Below, in pieces: positions 12,019-24,311 of a stretch of DNA of 64,000 bases (the stretch's first letter is position 1; each line of letters begins with the position of its first letter). Position numbers and translations under genes: made by a program. Below the pieces are notes generated by a model. The model had not been told where the DNA came from. It saw only the letters and a program-made list of their open reading frames with translations, and did not search any database. The stretch spans positions 98,214,652 to 98,278,651 of the forward strand of contig CM065299.1 in the NCBI GenBank assembly GCA_032871835.1, in the 5' to 3' direction. This stretch comes from Dipteronia dyeriana. Its lineage: Eukaryota; Streptophyta; Magnoliopsida; Sapindales; Sapindaceae.

Positions 12019-12600
12019 ATGTAATACTATATTACTATAGTTATTTATATTCGTTTTGAATTAAATTAAATCAATTATATATTTTATATTATTTATTGGA
12101 TTGGATATCAAAACAATATGAATCGAACGATTCGAATGATTGAATTTCAACTCCCGAATTTTAAATTTCAAAATTTAGATTGAAAATATTAAGATTAAAA
12201 ATGGGTGAAATGGAGGACAGGGGTAGGGCAGGAGAACCTCCCCCATCCCACTTCCTCCCAATGGGGTTTGGGGGACCCTCCCTCCACCCCTAATGGGCTC
12301 CCACGCGGGCCACACCTATCCTCAGACGTAGCTCACTGGAAGACCTCGAAGTTTGGACAAAAAAAAAACTTGGTATATGTGTATAGATAATATATAAAAA
12401 AATAAAAATAAAAATGAGCTTATCAGGCCATTTTGCATGGCCTAGTTATATGTATCATTTAGGAAGAGAGTTGGGTTTGAGGATTTTTGGTTAATTAGGC
12501 TCTACACTTTTATCTTTTAAGGCATCAAATTGGGGGTACGTAGTCATTTTCGTAGTGTACTCAGCAAGATTCTTTGTTTTCTTAGTATTATATTTAAACT

Positions 12601-12799
12601 AGGGTAATAATCATTTTACCCCTATAGTTTTCCCTATTTTCCACTTCCCCCCTCTAGTTTCAACATTCTTTACTTTCCCCCATTCCATACACGAATACAA
12701 CTCAATCTCAACATATAAATATAGGTATACAGGGAAAAGTGGAGAATGTTGAAAAGTGGAGAATAGGGTCAACTATAGGGGAAAAATGATTATTTCCCT
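12601..12799. mobile_element. Short TIR element (MITE)
   Basis: 199 bp. The left end AGGGTAATAATCATTTTACC and the reversed right end AGGGAAATAATCATTTTTCC continue as a roughly 45-bp inverted repeat with CCCTATAGTT inside. The target duplication could not be settled. Confidence 0.75.
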
Positions 12800-13146
12800 T
12801 ACAACTATTACAATAGAACTATATTGACATATCAAGATAAAAAATGTGTGGTCCGAATAACTACTTCATCAGACGTGAAAGGAAGGTGTACGAGTTACCC
12901 ACCAGGTGTGGAAAGAAGGTGTACTGCCAATTCTATTGGAAGGTAACGTGCTATTGTTTTTGTACCAAAAATCTCATGCAGGTATTTCTGTATGCATATT
13001 AATTACAATTAATTTCGAAAATTTTAAATTTCAATTTTTTCTTAATTATTTATTACAAAAGTAGAACTTAAGTTTAAATTCTTAGATCATGCGTTAAGTG
13101 GGCATTAAGTTTGTCTGATCAAATGCATGTGGACGTATCTTGTTTG
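12800..13146. other. Intergenic DNA, no gene
   Basis: A short block near 12918-12953 with GGTAACGTGCTAT also occurs, reversed, near 48694-48730. No gene is seen. Confidence 0.5.
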
Positions 13147-13603
13147 TAGCCCCGGGCCTAGAGGGAGCCCAGTGAAATGGCCGCCTAGGACCCTCAATCT
13201 GTACGGACCCTAAAGTTTAATTTGTTTTTTTTTACATATAAGTTATATAACCCTTATATGAACTAATAGACCCATAAAAAAAAAATTAAAAAAGATCACT
13301 GAACATCTAATTTTTTCAAACTAATAAACTCATAAAATGAGTTCAAAATAGTTCCACCAAACATATTTCATTTTAAGAGATCCATAAATTATAAAACCCT
13401 ATTATTAGAGTATATTGAATATTTGAACCCTAATCCCAACGATAATTATCTTTTATATATTAAAAAAACAGTATAACATTCTTATTATATTGATATTTAC
13501 AAATATTTATTAGAGTTTTTTTTTAGCAAATATATATAAAATATCGAGGGTCTTATTTTTTTATATTTCGCCTTGAGTCCCAAAAATCTCAGGACCGACT
13601 CTG
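13147..13603. mobile_element. Non-autonomous hAT element
   Basis: 457 bp flanked by a perfect 8-bp duplication CTTGTTTG (13139-13146 and 13604-13611), the hallmark length of hAT insertions. The ends TAGCCCCGGGCCT and, reversed, CAGAGTCGGTCCT are imperfect inverted repeats. The interior is AT-rich and has no transposase. Confidence 0.75.
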
Positions 13604-13611
13604 CTTGTTTG

Positions 13612-14370
13612 CAATGTCCAGGTTCATCACCGATCATGTGGTAATGTGGTATATCATTTTTTTTTATCAAATCACACAGCTATAAGTGGGCTTTGAAAGA
13701 AATCAAAGGCGACACATATTTATTTGGTAGCTACATTAAAAATATCCTCTTTTTTTTTTTTTTTAATCTGACGGTAATATGAATTGGGATCTGACATCAA
13801 TTTGGTTTAGGGTTTGTGGGAGACGATAAAATCAATAAATATAAATATAATTCAGCGATTCAAAATATAACTCCCACTAGATAGTGAAAATCTCTCTAAA
13901 AAGTAGACATTTTACGATTTTGGATGGTTTTGTTAGGCTTGGCCCAACTGAGATCAGGACGGGCCGGGCCGGCCTAATGTGACGAAATCTTTAATGTCCT
14001 GTTAACAGTTAACAGGCGTAAACTCATATATGGAAGGCACGTGTATCTCACATGCGTAGTTGTCCTCCCTCACGTGTCTCCTCAACCCGTTTTTGACTGT
14101 CTTCGGCTCTTCGCCTTCTGTTTTTAACAAAAAAATCTAACAAACTCTAAACAAACACATCATCACAAACCAAAAACCCCTTTCTTCGATTTTTTTTTTT
14201 TTTTTCCAAATGCTTCAATCCAAAACCCTAATTTCCTACGGCAATCAATTCAACGCAACTATCGCTTTTCATTCCTCTAATTCCTGATTTTTTCTCGGAT
14301 TCAAAACTCTGTGACAGTAATTTTTATTGGTTCCATTTTTTGTTAATTCTCGAGAAAAAAAAACTGTTAT
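13612..14370 (+). promoter_or_regulatory. Upstream region of the At1g01500-like gene with two G-boxes
   Basis: CACGTG occurs at 14038-14043 and 14071-14076, each within an ACGTGT context like an ABRE/G-box, about 300-330 bp before the ATG. The region 14100-14370 is pyrimidine- and AC-rich like a plant 5' leader. Binding by bZIP or bHLH factors is an inference from the motif. Confidence 0.4.
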
Positions 14371-17075
14371 ATGATGGATTTCCAAGAATCACCACATGAA
14401 CGATCAAATTCGTATAACCTGATATCCAATTCTTCGATATCGCACTCGGCGTGGCTGGAAATCAGGCTTTTTTATGTGCGAATCACGCCGTGCGTCATCT
14501 CTAGCGTGCCAGACCACCTCACCATCTGCCACATGCGCCGCGAGATCGGTGTGTCGTTGGAAATCAACGGCTCACGTGTCCCCTCCTCCGACGTGGCGTC
14601 GCTGACCCTCCGTCGCGATCGGCTCAATAAGGAATCGTCGGAAGTTACGTATGTGAGCACGGACAGCGTCCGCGTGACCGGGAGTATTGAATTCGAGGTG
14701 TTGGAGGACAAGAATATGGTTCTATGTGGATCCTTTGAGAGGATGGAGTCGACGTGGAACAGTGAAAGTGATGCAAAGGCGGGATGGAGTATGGATTGTT
14801 ATATGGCGATAGGTTCCAATTCATCGGCGTTTTTCCAGCCGAAGCTAGGGGTTTCAGCGCCCTCAATAGAAGTTTATATTGCGGGTTGTTGCGGTGGTGT
14901 ACCGGTGATTTTAACGAAGACAATAAACGTGAGTCCTAGAAAAAAGGGGTCCAGGCACGGGATGCTGGATGCGATCCCGGAGGATGAGGAGATTGGGAAG
15001 GAGCTGAAAACCGCCGATGGGATGGTTCGCCAGCGGAAATTGCAGGTAAATTATGATTTCGGTGTTGTCTTGAATTACAAGCTCTTAAATTTTGAAATGG
15101 TTTACTAACGTTTGTTTGGTGAATTGATGCAATTCAATGGTTTGATAGGGTTGTGGATATCAACAATATAGTATTCATGTAAATGATGAGTTTTTGTTTA
15201 CATTATATTCATTGAATGAGTGGAAAGAATGTAGAGTTCTACATTTAATCCCGTGAAGTAAATAACAAATTGGTGATCCGGAAGTTGGTTTTGTTCATGT
15301 TGAACTTCATTTGTGAATTGTGGTACAGAATTATAAATCTGCAATGTTCTGAATAACTGTAATATTCATGGAATCTGATGATCACTGTGATGTCATATGA
15401 TCTGTGTCTCTACCTTCTCAGTTCATTAATGGGGATTATCATGTTCTTAATAAGTATGTTTTACATGATAATGCGCTTGAGTTCAATGTTTCGAATATGT
15501 ATGAACGTTAACACTGCATGAGTTCTTACTCATATATTTTTATTCATCACGATGTGGGTGAATTCGTTGTGGCTTCTATGTAGAGTGAATCCAGTTACAT
15601 TCAAAAGCTTATCATAAAAATTAACATCGATATTATGAATCTAGTTGTAGACCTGTGTTCTGCAAGTCCACAATGTCAAAAGTCTGAAATGAAGTGGGAA
15701 TATTATAAATTAATAGCAGGAACAACTTTAAGACACTAATATCAAATCTTCCATAAACACATGGAGACCTCTGGCATTTTATGCATTATGACACTGTTTC
15801 TCTTTACTTTTCTTTATCTTTGTTTTCTTGGTTTTTAATTTGAATTGCATGTCAAGTGTTTATTCCACATTTACCATGTCTTTTAGAAATAGTTTATTTC
15901 TTCGATTCAATATATTGCCTGGCTAGCAATCTGCCCATATCACAGAACTTATATTCCAACAGCAAGTTTTGTATTACACTTGGGTTGATATTAGGCCGGC
16001 ACTCCCTCAAGTGCAATGGAGTATAGCAAATATCGTGTCTTTTTAAAAATAGTTAATTTCTTTGATTCTATATATTGTCTTGCAAGCAATCAGTACATTT
16101 TACAGAACTTTATATCCTAACAGCAAGTTTTGTATTACACTGTGGTTGGGTTGATATTAGACCAGAACCCCTCAAGTGCAATGGAGTTTAGCAAATATAG
16201 GTCATCATTTTTCTTGATTTGTCCCTTTTAACAGCAATGGGATGTCATTGCTTTAGTTCATTACCGTTGTTAATCATCCTTTATTCGTACAAATATTACT
16301 TGAATTCTTCAGAGTAACTTGTTACAGTTTTGTCTTGTAACTAATTACACCAATACTAGGCCATTATCCTTGTTCATCTTTCTTTGACATTGTCCATATA
16401 ACTTTAACTTGAATTTGTTGATTCAGTTATGACATCTTTATCAAACTTGTGTCCATAATTAATGATTCTGCTTGACCCACCCTGAAATTAACTTGACAAA
16501 TGGATTATCATTACATTATTTATTGGTTTTGCATGCTTCTTAGTGATACTTTTAGTCTTCTCATTTGAGTGATTATTCTTGTGCACATTCCGTGGAAGTT
16601 GACATGATCAGAAAAATGATAATAAAAAGCAAAATTACAATGTGGCTGCTTCAACCTGGTTAGGATTTACAGTGAAATCTGTATTTTCAATGTATCTTTT
16701 GATATTTATGGTGTCATTTGAAAACTTGCTGTTGCCTAACTTTTCCTGCAATTGCATGTTAGTCATTGCTTCGTATTTTTTTTTTTGAAGAAGTCATTGC
16801 TTTGTATTACTTTGGCTATTCTAATCATTTTGGGGGCTATGCAGATTGCAGAAGCAGAAGTTGATGATTATGAGTCTGATGGGAAAATTGGAGACCGTCT
16901 GTACTCTGAAGACATGTACTATGGAGAGGATGGCCAATTGTCTTGGTTTAATGCTGGTGTTAGAGTTGGTGTTGGAATTGGCCTAGGGATGTGTGTTGGG
17001 ATTGGTATTGGCGTTGGTCTACTCATGCGTTCATATCAAGCAACTACTGGAAAGTTTAGGAGGAGGTTTTTATGA
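14371..17075 (+). CDS. At1g01500-like protein of unknown function, C-terminal glycine-rich membrane anchor
   Basis: Two exons, 14371-15045 and 16845-17075, join in phase 0 (CAG|GTAAAT ... GCAG|ATT) to 301 residues, the family's usual size (about 300-330). The first ATG in frame is taken. The N-terminal part has WLEIRLFYVRIT, LEINGSR and LRRDRLNKESSEVTYVSTDS; the middle has PSIEVYIAGCCGGVPVILTKT; the end has SWFNAGVRVGVGIG, then a glycine-rich hydrophobic stretch (residues about 263-286) and a basic tail GKFRRRFL, so a tail-anchored or C-terminally membrane-bound protein is likely. Databases often call the Arabidopsis member an erythronate-4-phosphate dehydrogenase, but no dehydrogenase fold or NAD motif is visible. 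Molecular function unknown. ANGUSTIFOLIA follows 1.6 kb downstream, as in Arabidopsis. Confidence 0.9.
15885..16205 (+). repeat. Tandem duplication in the intron (two ~157-bp units)
   Basis: The block around 15893-16035 (with CAGCAAGTTTTGTATTACAC and CTCAAGTGCAATGGAGT) recurs at about 16050-16200 with scattered differences. It lies wholly within the 1.8-kb intron. Confidence 0.8.
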
Positions 17076-17959
17076 ACCTGATCATTTACTGGCAAATCTG
17101 TTATTGTGGTTCATCAATGAAAAGGAAAAGAAAATGTATCAGGACGTCAATGGAAGATTGGAAGCTTGAGAAACTTCAAGACTGTAGTCGGTAAATATAG
17201 CACACATAAGATGATGGTAACTTAACCTGTTGAGCATGAGTTGTGATATTTGGTTTGGAAGTTGTACAGTAGATCTCTTGGTAGTTTTGAGTTTCTTCTC
17301 GATGAAAAGCTTTCAGAAATTTGCATAAAGTCCTCTCGTGGCTGATTAGAAGACCAACAAAATGTCATTTTGAATGAAATATGGGATCAGCATAAACCTT
17401 AGAGGCGGTAGCACGGGAGTTCTATTAGAAGGATAAGTCTGCAGGAGATATAGAGGCCTCTTATTAGACGGTATGATTGTGTTTTGAGTGAGAAAAATGT
17501 ATCTATTTGTTCTTGTCATGTAGAAATTTTGCAGCGTATGTTTTTGTTGAAGGTTCAAAGCCTTGGTGGTTTTGTAGGGAATATAAAACAGTTTCTCTTC
17601 TCTTGTATCTATTTTTTTTGTTGCTAATTCTTCTATTCTATCAATTTGTTGCAAGATGTTTGTTTCGTTCCATATAATAAATGAAATTTCGTTTTAGTGA
17701 TTATCAGCGGTATTTGGTACTTGTAGTTTTTTTATTTTTTTATTTTTTATATATGTACCACTTGCAAGTCAGCTGGCTCAGACACATTGGACGGTGAGTG
17801 TTCAGTATTAAGACGGATGGTGGGTGATACACCGGTACTTTTAGTTGTAGTTTCTTTCATGTTTGGCAACATTGAACACGGATACTCTTTCGATTTGTAA
17901 TGTGTAGACGGTTCTGTGCACTTTCTTATCTGAAGTCATTGCTATGTTTTGATATTATT
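17076..17959 (+). other. 3' flank of the At1g01500-like gene
   Basis: Likely 3' untranslated region to near 17690, where AATAAATGAAA offers a polyadenylation signal. The rest has no gene. Confidence 0.4.
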
Positions 17960-18200
17960 GGGCTGCCAGGAATACAATATGGTGGTTGGAGAATATTTAG
18001 GTCTTAGAGAGGGTTGGTATTGGCTAAAAATTTAGGTAGGTCTGTTCATTTGGTGGAGTCAGATGCAGTCAATGTTATTTCTGGTGTTAATGGAGCTGAT
18101 GCCTCTCTTGAGGTGGCTGGTCTGTTGGTTTTTGGCTTTATGAAAGCCCATCTTGCATCAGTTATCTTATTTAATGAAGAAATTTTCTTAATAAAATAAA
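17960..18200 (+). pseudogene. RNase H-like fragment of a non-LTR retroelement
   Basis: An open stretch reads GLVLAKNLGRSVHLVESDAV followed by NVISGVN, which fits the plant reverse-transcriptase-like RNase H domain (helix, then the ESDA catalytic region). It ends before an A-rich tract at 18194-18206 (AATAAAATAAAAAAA), as a LINE 3' end would. No start codon context or upstream RT is present, so this is a short remnant. Confidence 0.5.
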
Positions 18201-18482
18201 AAAATCGGCTGCCTTCAATTTGATTACGTACGAAAGGAAAGGTATATTCCCGAAAACCAAATTATTCCCATTTTTTAGGTTTCATTCCACTCTGTTGATG
18301 ACATTTCAAATTAAAGTTTGAAAATGCAGACCTAAGACTCTAAGAGAGAAAAATGGGATGTTTCTGGAATTAATAAAAATTACAAGGTCTTTTAAGTAAA
18401 AAGATAAATATAGTAGAGCATACTAGCATAGGGTGAAAGGTCTCAGCAGGGGGACATTACATTTCAACCTCTCCTGAAGCTC

Positions 18483-18512
18483 TGGAACAACAACAACAAC
18501 AACAACAACAAA
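18483..18512 (+). repeat. (AAC)n microsatellite in the ANGUSTIFOLIA leader
   Basis: About nine CAA/AAC units, 140 bp before the ATG, in the presumed 5' untranslated region. Confidence 0.9.
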
Positions 18513-18651
18513 AGAAAGCGAAAAACGACGAATCATCTGAATCCTCCACCAACTCAGTCCTTTGAAATGCTCAAAATTACAACATTAAACCCTAACCACC
18601 ACAACTGATAACAACACTTAAAACATCCGCACTCGGAGACCGGAGGAGACG

Positions 18652-21600
18652 ATGAAAAGTAGATCCTCTGCGACAATGCCTCACCGTAACGACCCTACTC
18701 CTTTTCCCTTAGTGGTCTCTCTCAACTGTATCGAAGATTGCGCCTTGGAACAAGAATCCCTAGCCGGCGTCGCAGCCATCGAGCACGTGCCACTCAGCCG
18801 CTTAGCCGATGGTAAGATCGAAGAGGCCGCTGCCGTCCTCCTCCATTCCATCGCTTACCTGCCTCGCGCCGCGCAACGCCGCTTACGTCCCTACCAGCTC
18901 ATCCTCTGCCTCGGCTCGTCCGATCGCGCCGTCGACTCCGCTCTCGCCGCGGACCTTGGTCTCCGTCTCGTCCACGTTGATACCTCGCGAGCTGAGGAGA
19001 TCGCTGACACCGTGATGGCTCTCGTCCTTGGCTTGCTGCGCCGGACGCATTTGCTTTCGCGCCATGCGCTCTCTGCTTCGGGTTGGTTGGGCTCAGTGCA
19101 GCCGCTATGTCGAGGAATGAGGAGGTGTAGAGGACTCGTATTGGGGATTGTTGGCAGATCTGCGTCGGCTCGGTCTTTGGCCACGAGGAGCTTGGCTTTC
19201 AAGATGAGTGTGCTTTATTTTGATGAACACAAGGTACGCATTCTATGATGTAAAGTAGTAAACTTTGTCATTTTTGGTTGGAATTGAAACTTTGATGATT
19301 AGGTATATAGCAGCTAAAAATGCGATTTTGTTGCGCATTTGTTTTTTGAGGAAACGATGTGCTTGCTTACATTGATTATTACGCTGACTTAAATGGGGAA
19401 GTATTTAGTGATCTAGTGTAAAAAGCTACATGTTCTATATTAAGTTGGTTGAACTGGAAAAATGTGTGGAAGGTGTTGATACCAGCTAAGAAATGTGTTA
19501 TTTTTTATGTTCATTAGGTACAAGTCGGATATTATGTAATTTGTGTTCTTTCTGATATTTATTTAGTGGAAATCATATCTCTTGAGGTTAGGGTAAATCA
19601 TTAACTTACAAGTTCCTGTATTCGAGAAAATGATGTCTTTTCTAAGATTGTAATGGTTTCAGGACTCAAAAGCTAAAGTGTGATTTTAGATATGTTATTG
19701 AAAGGTTTATTTTCTAACTCTTACAGTTTTTAGAATATAGAGTGTTCTTTTTGTGCTGACAACCTTGGTCATTTGATCTTATGACTATATTAGTGTATTA
19801 TCTGGTTCTCATAAATAGGCTCTAAATTAAGCATAACATCAGCAGAAAATGGAACCAACTATCAAAGATTCAAAGTACTAGGACTGTGACCGGAATTCTG
19901 GTTTTGGGTTAGTTTGTGAGATAAGCGTGCTTCCTTGTTGCCAATTTTTAAAAGCTTAGAGTATCAAACCTTCTGAGCCCACTGTGACTCCTCAAATGAA
20001 GTGCAGTAGTTGACATTAATACACTTAGCAAATAGAAGTAAGGTTATGTATTTAAATGCAATGTTAAATGTTTTTTGATATTTGCTCGACATATGAATGT
20101 GTGGTGTTGACAATTACTTCAGTCAAAGTAATGTGAAATCTCTCATTAAGAGTGGAGTTTGACATTTAAATTAATTTGAACATTTCTGTTTCTGATAAAA
20201 AGAAGACAATATCTTGAATATTTCATTTTCGTTCCGTGAACTAAAGAGAGTCAAACACAGGACCAAATTAAGTGCACCTTTCATCTGTTTTTTTTTTTTT
20301 TTTTTAAATTAAATTGCACCTCAAGTTACAGGTCCATGAGTGAGCTGTGTTGAAACTGGAAATGGCCATGCAGCTTTCAAGAAGTGTTTTCAAAGAAATA
20401 TTTGCGCATGTTTCTATTGTTTGTGGACCTGGTGCATTGGTTATACTTAGAAATTGTCCTTGCATACTTTTGAGCTTTTAAATGCACTGTGCATGTAATG
20501 ACATAAGTCCTTTCCTTACAGGGTAAAGGAAGAATAACATTTCCTTCAGCTGCCCGAAGGATGGATACTCTAAATGATTTACTAGCTGCAAGTGATGTTA
20601 TATCACTCCATTGCGCTGTAACAAATGAAACAATTCAGATTATCAATGCAGAATGTTTACAACATGTAAAGCCAGGTAATTCACTTCACATTTTTATGAT
20701 CCTCCTTTGCTTAGTTATTGGGATCCATTCTGTTTGTTAATAACTTGAATTTTTTTTTCTTGTGTAGGGGCATTTCTTGTGAATACAGGTAGCAGTCAAC
20801 TGTTGGACGATTGTGCTGTAAAACAGCTTTTAATTGATGGCACTTTGGCTGGCTGTGCCCTGGATGGTGCTGAAGGGCCTCAATGGATGGAAGCATGGGT
20901 ATGATAATCATTGGTTCTGTAAAGATTAGAAATTTCGTTTATGCGGCTACATTACCGTGCGGTACATGGTTTTAAAATCTTTCTATGTTCTCTATATATC
21001 AGGCAAAATGGAGTTTCTTCTTGGCATGAATGCCAAAATAGTAAATTGGTCTTTTGGCTAGTTGAAAGGTCATTAATGCTAGCCAAAGATCTAGAAATTT
21101 GAAACCTTTTTTTCAATAAATATCTCTTAGATACTCGAATATTACGTGGGGTTGATTTCCTTCATTTCGGGTGTGAGCTGGCAATTTTGTCAGAGTTTAA
21201 TTCAACACATGCAAGTGTGAACTGTGTCTTCTTCTTCTTCTTCTTCTCTTTATTATTATTTATTAAAGAGCAATAATAGATAGTTGATGTCTTTTATAAT
21301 TGAACAAGTTCAATATGCTATATAACTTATATCATATATGAATGTTACCACTGGAAAACAACTGACAGTTCAAATATTGGGGCACCACTAATTAATCTCA
21401 TATTCACTTGCTTCAGATTAAGGAGATGCCCAATGTATTGATACTACCTCGCAGTGCTGATTACAGTGAAGAAGTGTGGATGGAGATAAGAGATAAGGCC
21501 ATCTCGATATTGCAGTCATTCTTCTATGATGGGGTTATTCCAAAGATTGCTGTTTCTGACGAGGATGAGGATGAAAGTGAAATAGGTGAGGAAATTGAAC

Positions 21601-23536
21601 AACATGATACGCCAGACAAAGTGAGTGGTCTTCAGGGTTCTGTTGTTGAGCAACTGACAGGTGATATTCAATTTAGTCCGGAAAGCTCCCAGAAGAAGGG
21701 GTTCAGTCAATCGAAAGGCTCTACTAGCCAGCATCAGACTTCAGGTTTGTCTCAAAATACTACCACTAAATCTGATGGAAGACGCAGCAGGTCGGGTAAG
21801 AAGGCTAAAAAGAGGCATGCTCGTCAGAAGTCTTTGCAAAAATCAGATGATCCCTCTGCTTTAGAAAAAGAAAGTACCTCACATAGAGAAGACGATACAG
21901 CTATGAGTGGCACAGATCAAACCAGTTCTCGTTGTGCTTCTCCTGAAGACACAAGAAGTAGGAAAACACCAATAGAACTAATACACGAATCATCTTCAGA
22001 CCAGCTTCTAAAATCTAGCAAAAATTTCAGCATAAAGTCTGGTGAAATGCTGAAAGATGGGCATGTCATAGCACTATGTGCAAGAGATCGTCCTGCACTC
22101 CATGTCTCCAGGCAAGGACTTAAAGGCGGTGGTTGGTTCCTAGACACCATGTCGAATGTAACAAAAAGAGACCCTGCAGCACAATTCCTTGTTGTTTACA
22201 GAAACAAGGTTTGCTCTTGTTCATCCATGTTTCAATTAGTTTATTATATTGATAGGCATAATATAAATAGGTTGGTTTTTGTTTTTTCCGACTAGCTAAT
22301 ATGATTGTATGGGGTATTTTTGTTTTTTCAATTACTTTATTATATTGATAAGCATAATATAAATAGGTTGATTTTTGTTTTTTCTGACTAGCTAATATGA
22401 TTGTATGGGATTATTTTTGTTCAGGACATCATTGGTTTGCGTTCTTTTGCTGCCGGTGGAAAGTTGTTACAGGTAATTTTGTACTATCAATTTCATGAAG
22501 TCTGTATTTGGTGCTGGAAAAATGTAGACTGGGACAGCTGGTAGAGCTAGCTAGCTTTCCTGGAAAGTACAATTGTTTTCCAAATTTTATGAGGCCATTA
22601 AGGGGGAGACGTTTTGAACTCGGTTCATGAGCATATTTCTGCATTGTATGACAGCAGTTCTATGACAGGAGTTTCCAACTTTGGTAGTAAAATAACAATA
22701 TAACACTTTGATTTTGCCGGTAACACAATATTTTTTTACAACTTGAGATTATAGTGCAGAAAATACAACTGGATTACCAACTTAAACTGATTTACTTTTT
22801 CTCCCTTCCAAAATCATATTTATCCTGCGTATAATATTTGTCATTGCTTTTCTAATATATCTCTTATATTTGGAAGTGTCTACTCTATCCTATATTTATG
22901 GTTTTGTCATCTGTTTAAGTATAAAGTAACTGCAGTTACATTTTTGTTGCTTGGGGATTAAACTTAGATTTATCTTGAAATCACAGATCAATAGAAGGAT
23001 GGAGTTTGTGTTTGCTAGTCACAGCTTTGATGTATGGGAGAGTTGGACGATGGAAGGTACTTTGGAGGAGTGTAGGCTGGTCAACTGTAGAAATCCCCTG
23101 GTAAGTTTTTGTCCTTTCTAAAAACCATTCGAATTGTGCACTATCAATTCTGTGTACAGTTGTGAATCCCCCAGCCATTATGCATGGCGTTTCAATGATT
23201 GCATTTATTTAAGAATTACAAATTGTTCCAAGGATTGTATAATTGTATCCCCTTTTTAGAGTGTTCAACCACTAGTCTACATTGCCACAGATCATATCTT
23301 TTATCCATTAATTTTAACTTTTCTCCCGAAGCATGAGTGCATGTACGCATGAGGCAGTTACTGAACTTGTGATAAACTATCCAATAAAAAGAAGTAAAAG
23401 TCTGTTGATACCCCTCCCCCGTTATTCTTTACTGAATTGCTTCCATTAATGCAAATCGCAGGCTGTTTTGGATGTACGTATTGTGATTCTAGCAGCTGTA
23501 GGGGAGGGTGATGGTGTTACTCGGTGGCTTGATTAG
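18652..23536 (+). CDS. AN: ANGUSTIFOLIA, plant C-terminal-binding-protein (CtBP)-like regulator
   Basis: Seven exons: 18652-19233, 20522-20675, 20768-20898, 21417-22208, 22425-22472, 22987-23100, 23462-23536; 631 residues, close to the 636 of Arabidopsis AN. The start gives MKSRSSATMPHR as in orthologues. Residues 24-28, LNCIE, form the LxCxE motif. A D-isomer 2-hydroxyacid dehydrogenase-like fold follows, with LVLGIVGRSASARSLATRS in place of a strict nucleotide-binding GxGxxG and with RMDTLNDLLAASDVISLHC. Residues 410-423 (GRRSRSGKKAKKRH) look like a nuclear localisation signal in the long plant-specific C-terminal half. AN controls polar cell expansion, trichome branching and microtubules and has been placed at the Golgi/TGN and in the nucleus. 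The exon chain is fully open, so the gene appears functional. Confidence 0.95.
22241..22424 (+). repeat. 96-bp tandem duplication in ANGUSTIFOLIA intron 4
   Basis: TTATTATATTGATA(G/A)GCA and GACTAGCTAATATGATTGTA occur twice, 96 bp apart. The second unit ends at the true splice acceptor (TTCAG at 22420-22424); the first unit has TTTTTTCAA at the matching place and so lacks the AG. Confidence 0.85.
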
Positions 23537-24311
23537 ATTGTGAACTCGGAGAGTTGGGAATTCAACTTTTTCCTGCCGATTTCTTTACATTTCCGAGGTT
23601 TGTATTACTTATAAACAGTTGTAAATCATTTTTTTTTCCTCATCTTTCTTTTTTCTTATTCTGTTCTATTTTTCCTCCCGTTTTTTGTTTTAAATGTTAT
23701 CGGCTATGGGTTGTGGGTTGTGGGTTGCCCATAGATGAGATTTCAATGAAATGTACGAGAGCTTACCCTTTTTCTTTCAAGCGGAAGGAAGATTCGATCT
23801 TATTCTTATATTAGTGATGAAACTAGTTTTTCTTAATTTTAAATGCTATGCTTGTGTTGTGCAGTAATACCGCAATTGCATGCTGGTTTGGTTTTATTTG
23901 TTTCAAATTAATTCGAAATTCACAAACATCAAGGAATTGATTATTTGGGCTTCCCTGCAGAGAAAAGAATGGACCCAGTTGAATTTGAATTGATAAGACA
24001 CTTCTCTTTTCTTGCAATTCGCCTGATTTTTCAACAGATAAATCAGCCTCTCAAGCATCAAGCTCGTTGGCCAAGAGCGTGCCTATTTTTCTATCAAATT
24101 TGATCATACATTCATACGAGTGACTTTTGTGTCATTTTCAGGGGAGGAATCTTAGTAATTGTGTTTACATTAAGGGAAATAATCATGTATTTGGGGATAG
24201 GTTAGATAAGTTTGATGAGTATTTTTTGGTAGAATTTCCAAATCAAGGCCCACATTGTAAGTGAACCTCATTAGCCTTCCTTTTCTTAAGATAGAAAACT
24301 AAAAATAGACA
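23537..24311. other. 3' flank and intergenic DNA
   Basis: Probable 3' untranslated region just after the stop, then AT-rich DNA with no recognised gene. Confidence 0.5.

Noticed and set aside
9133..13603. One 4.5-kb hAT element using the similar ends at 9133 and 13603
   Set aside because: The 8-bp duplication CTTGTTTG pairs 13139-13146 with 13604-13611, so the right end belongs to a 457-bp element. The end at 9133 has no matching flank.
20711..20911. Minus-strand frame in ANGUSTIFOLIA exon 3
   Set aside because: Shadow of the coding exon; the plus strand matches the conserved CtBP-like segment.
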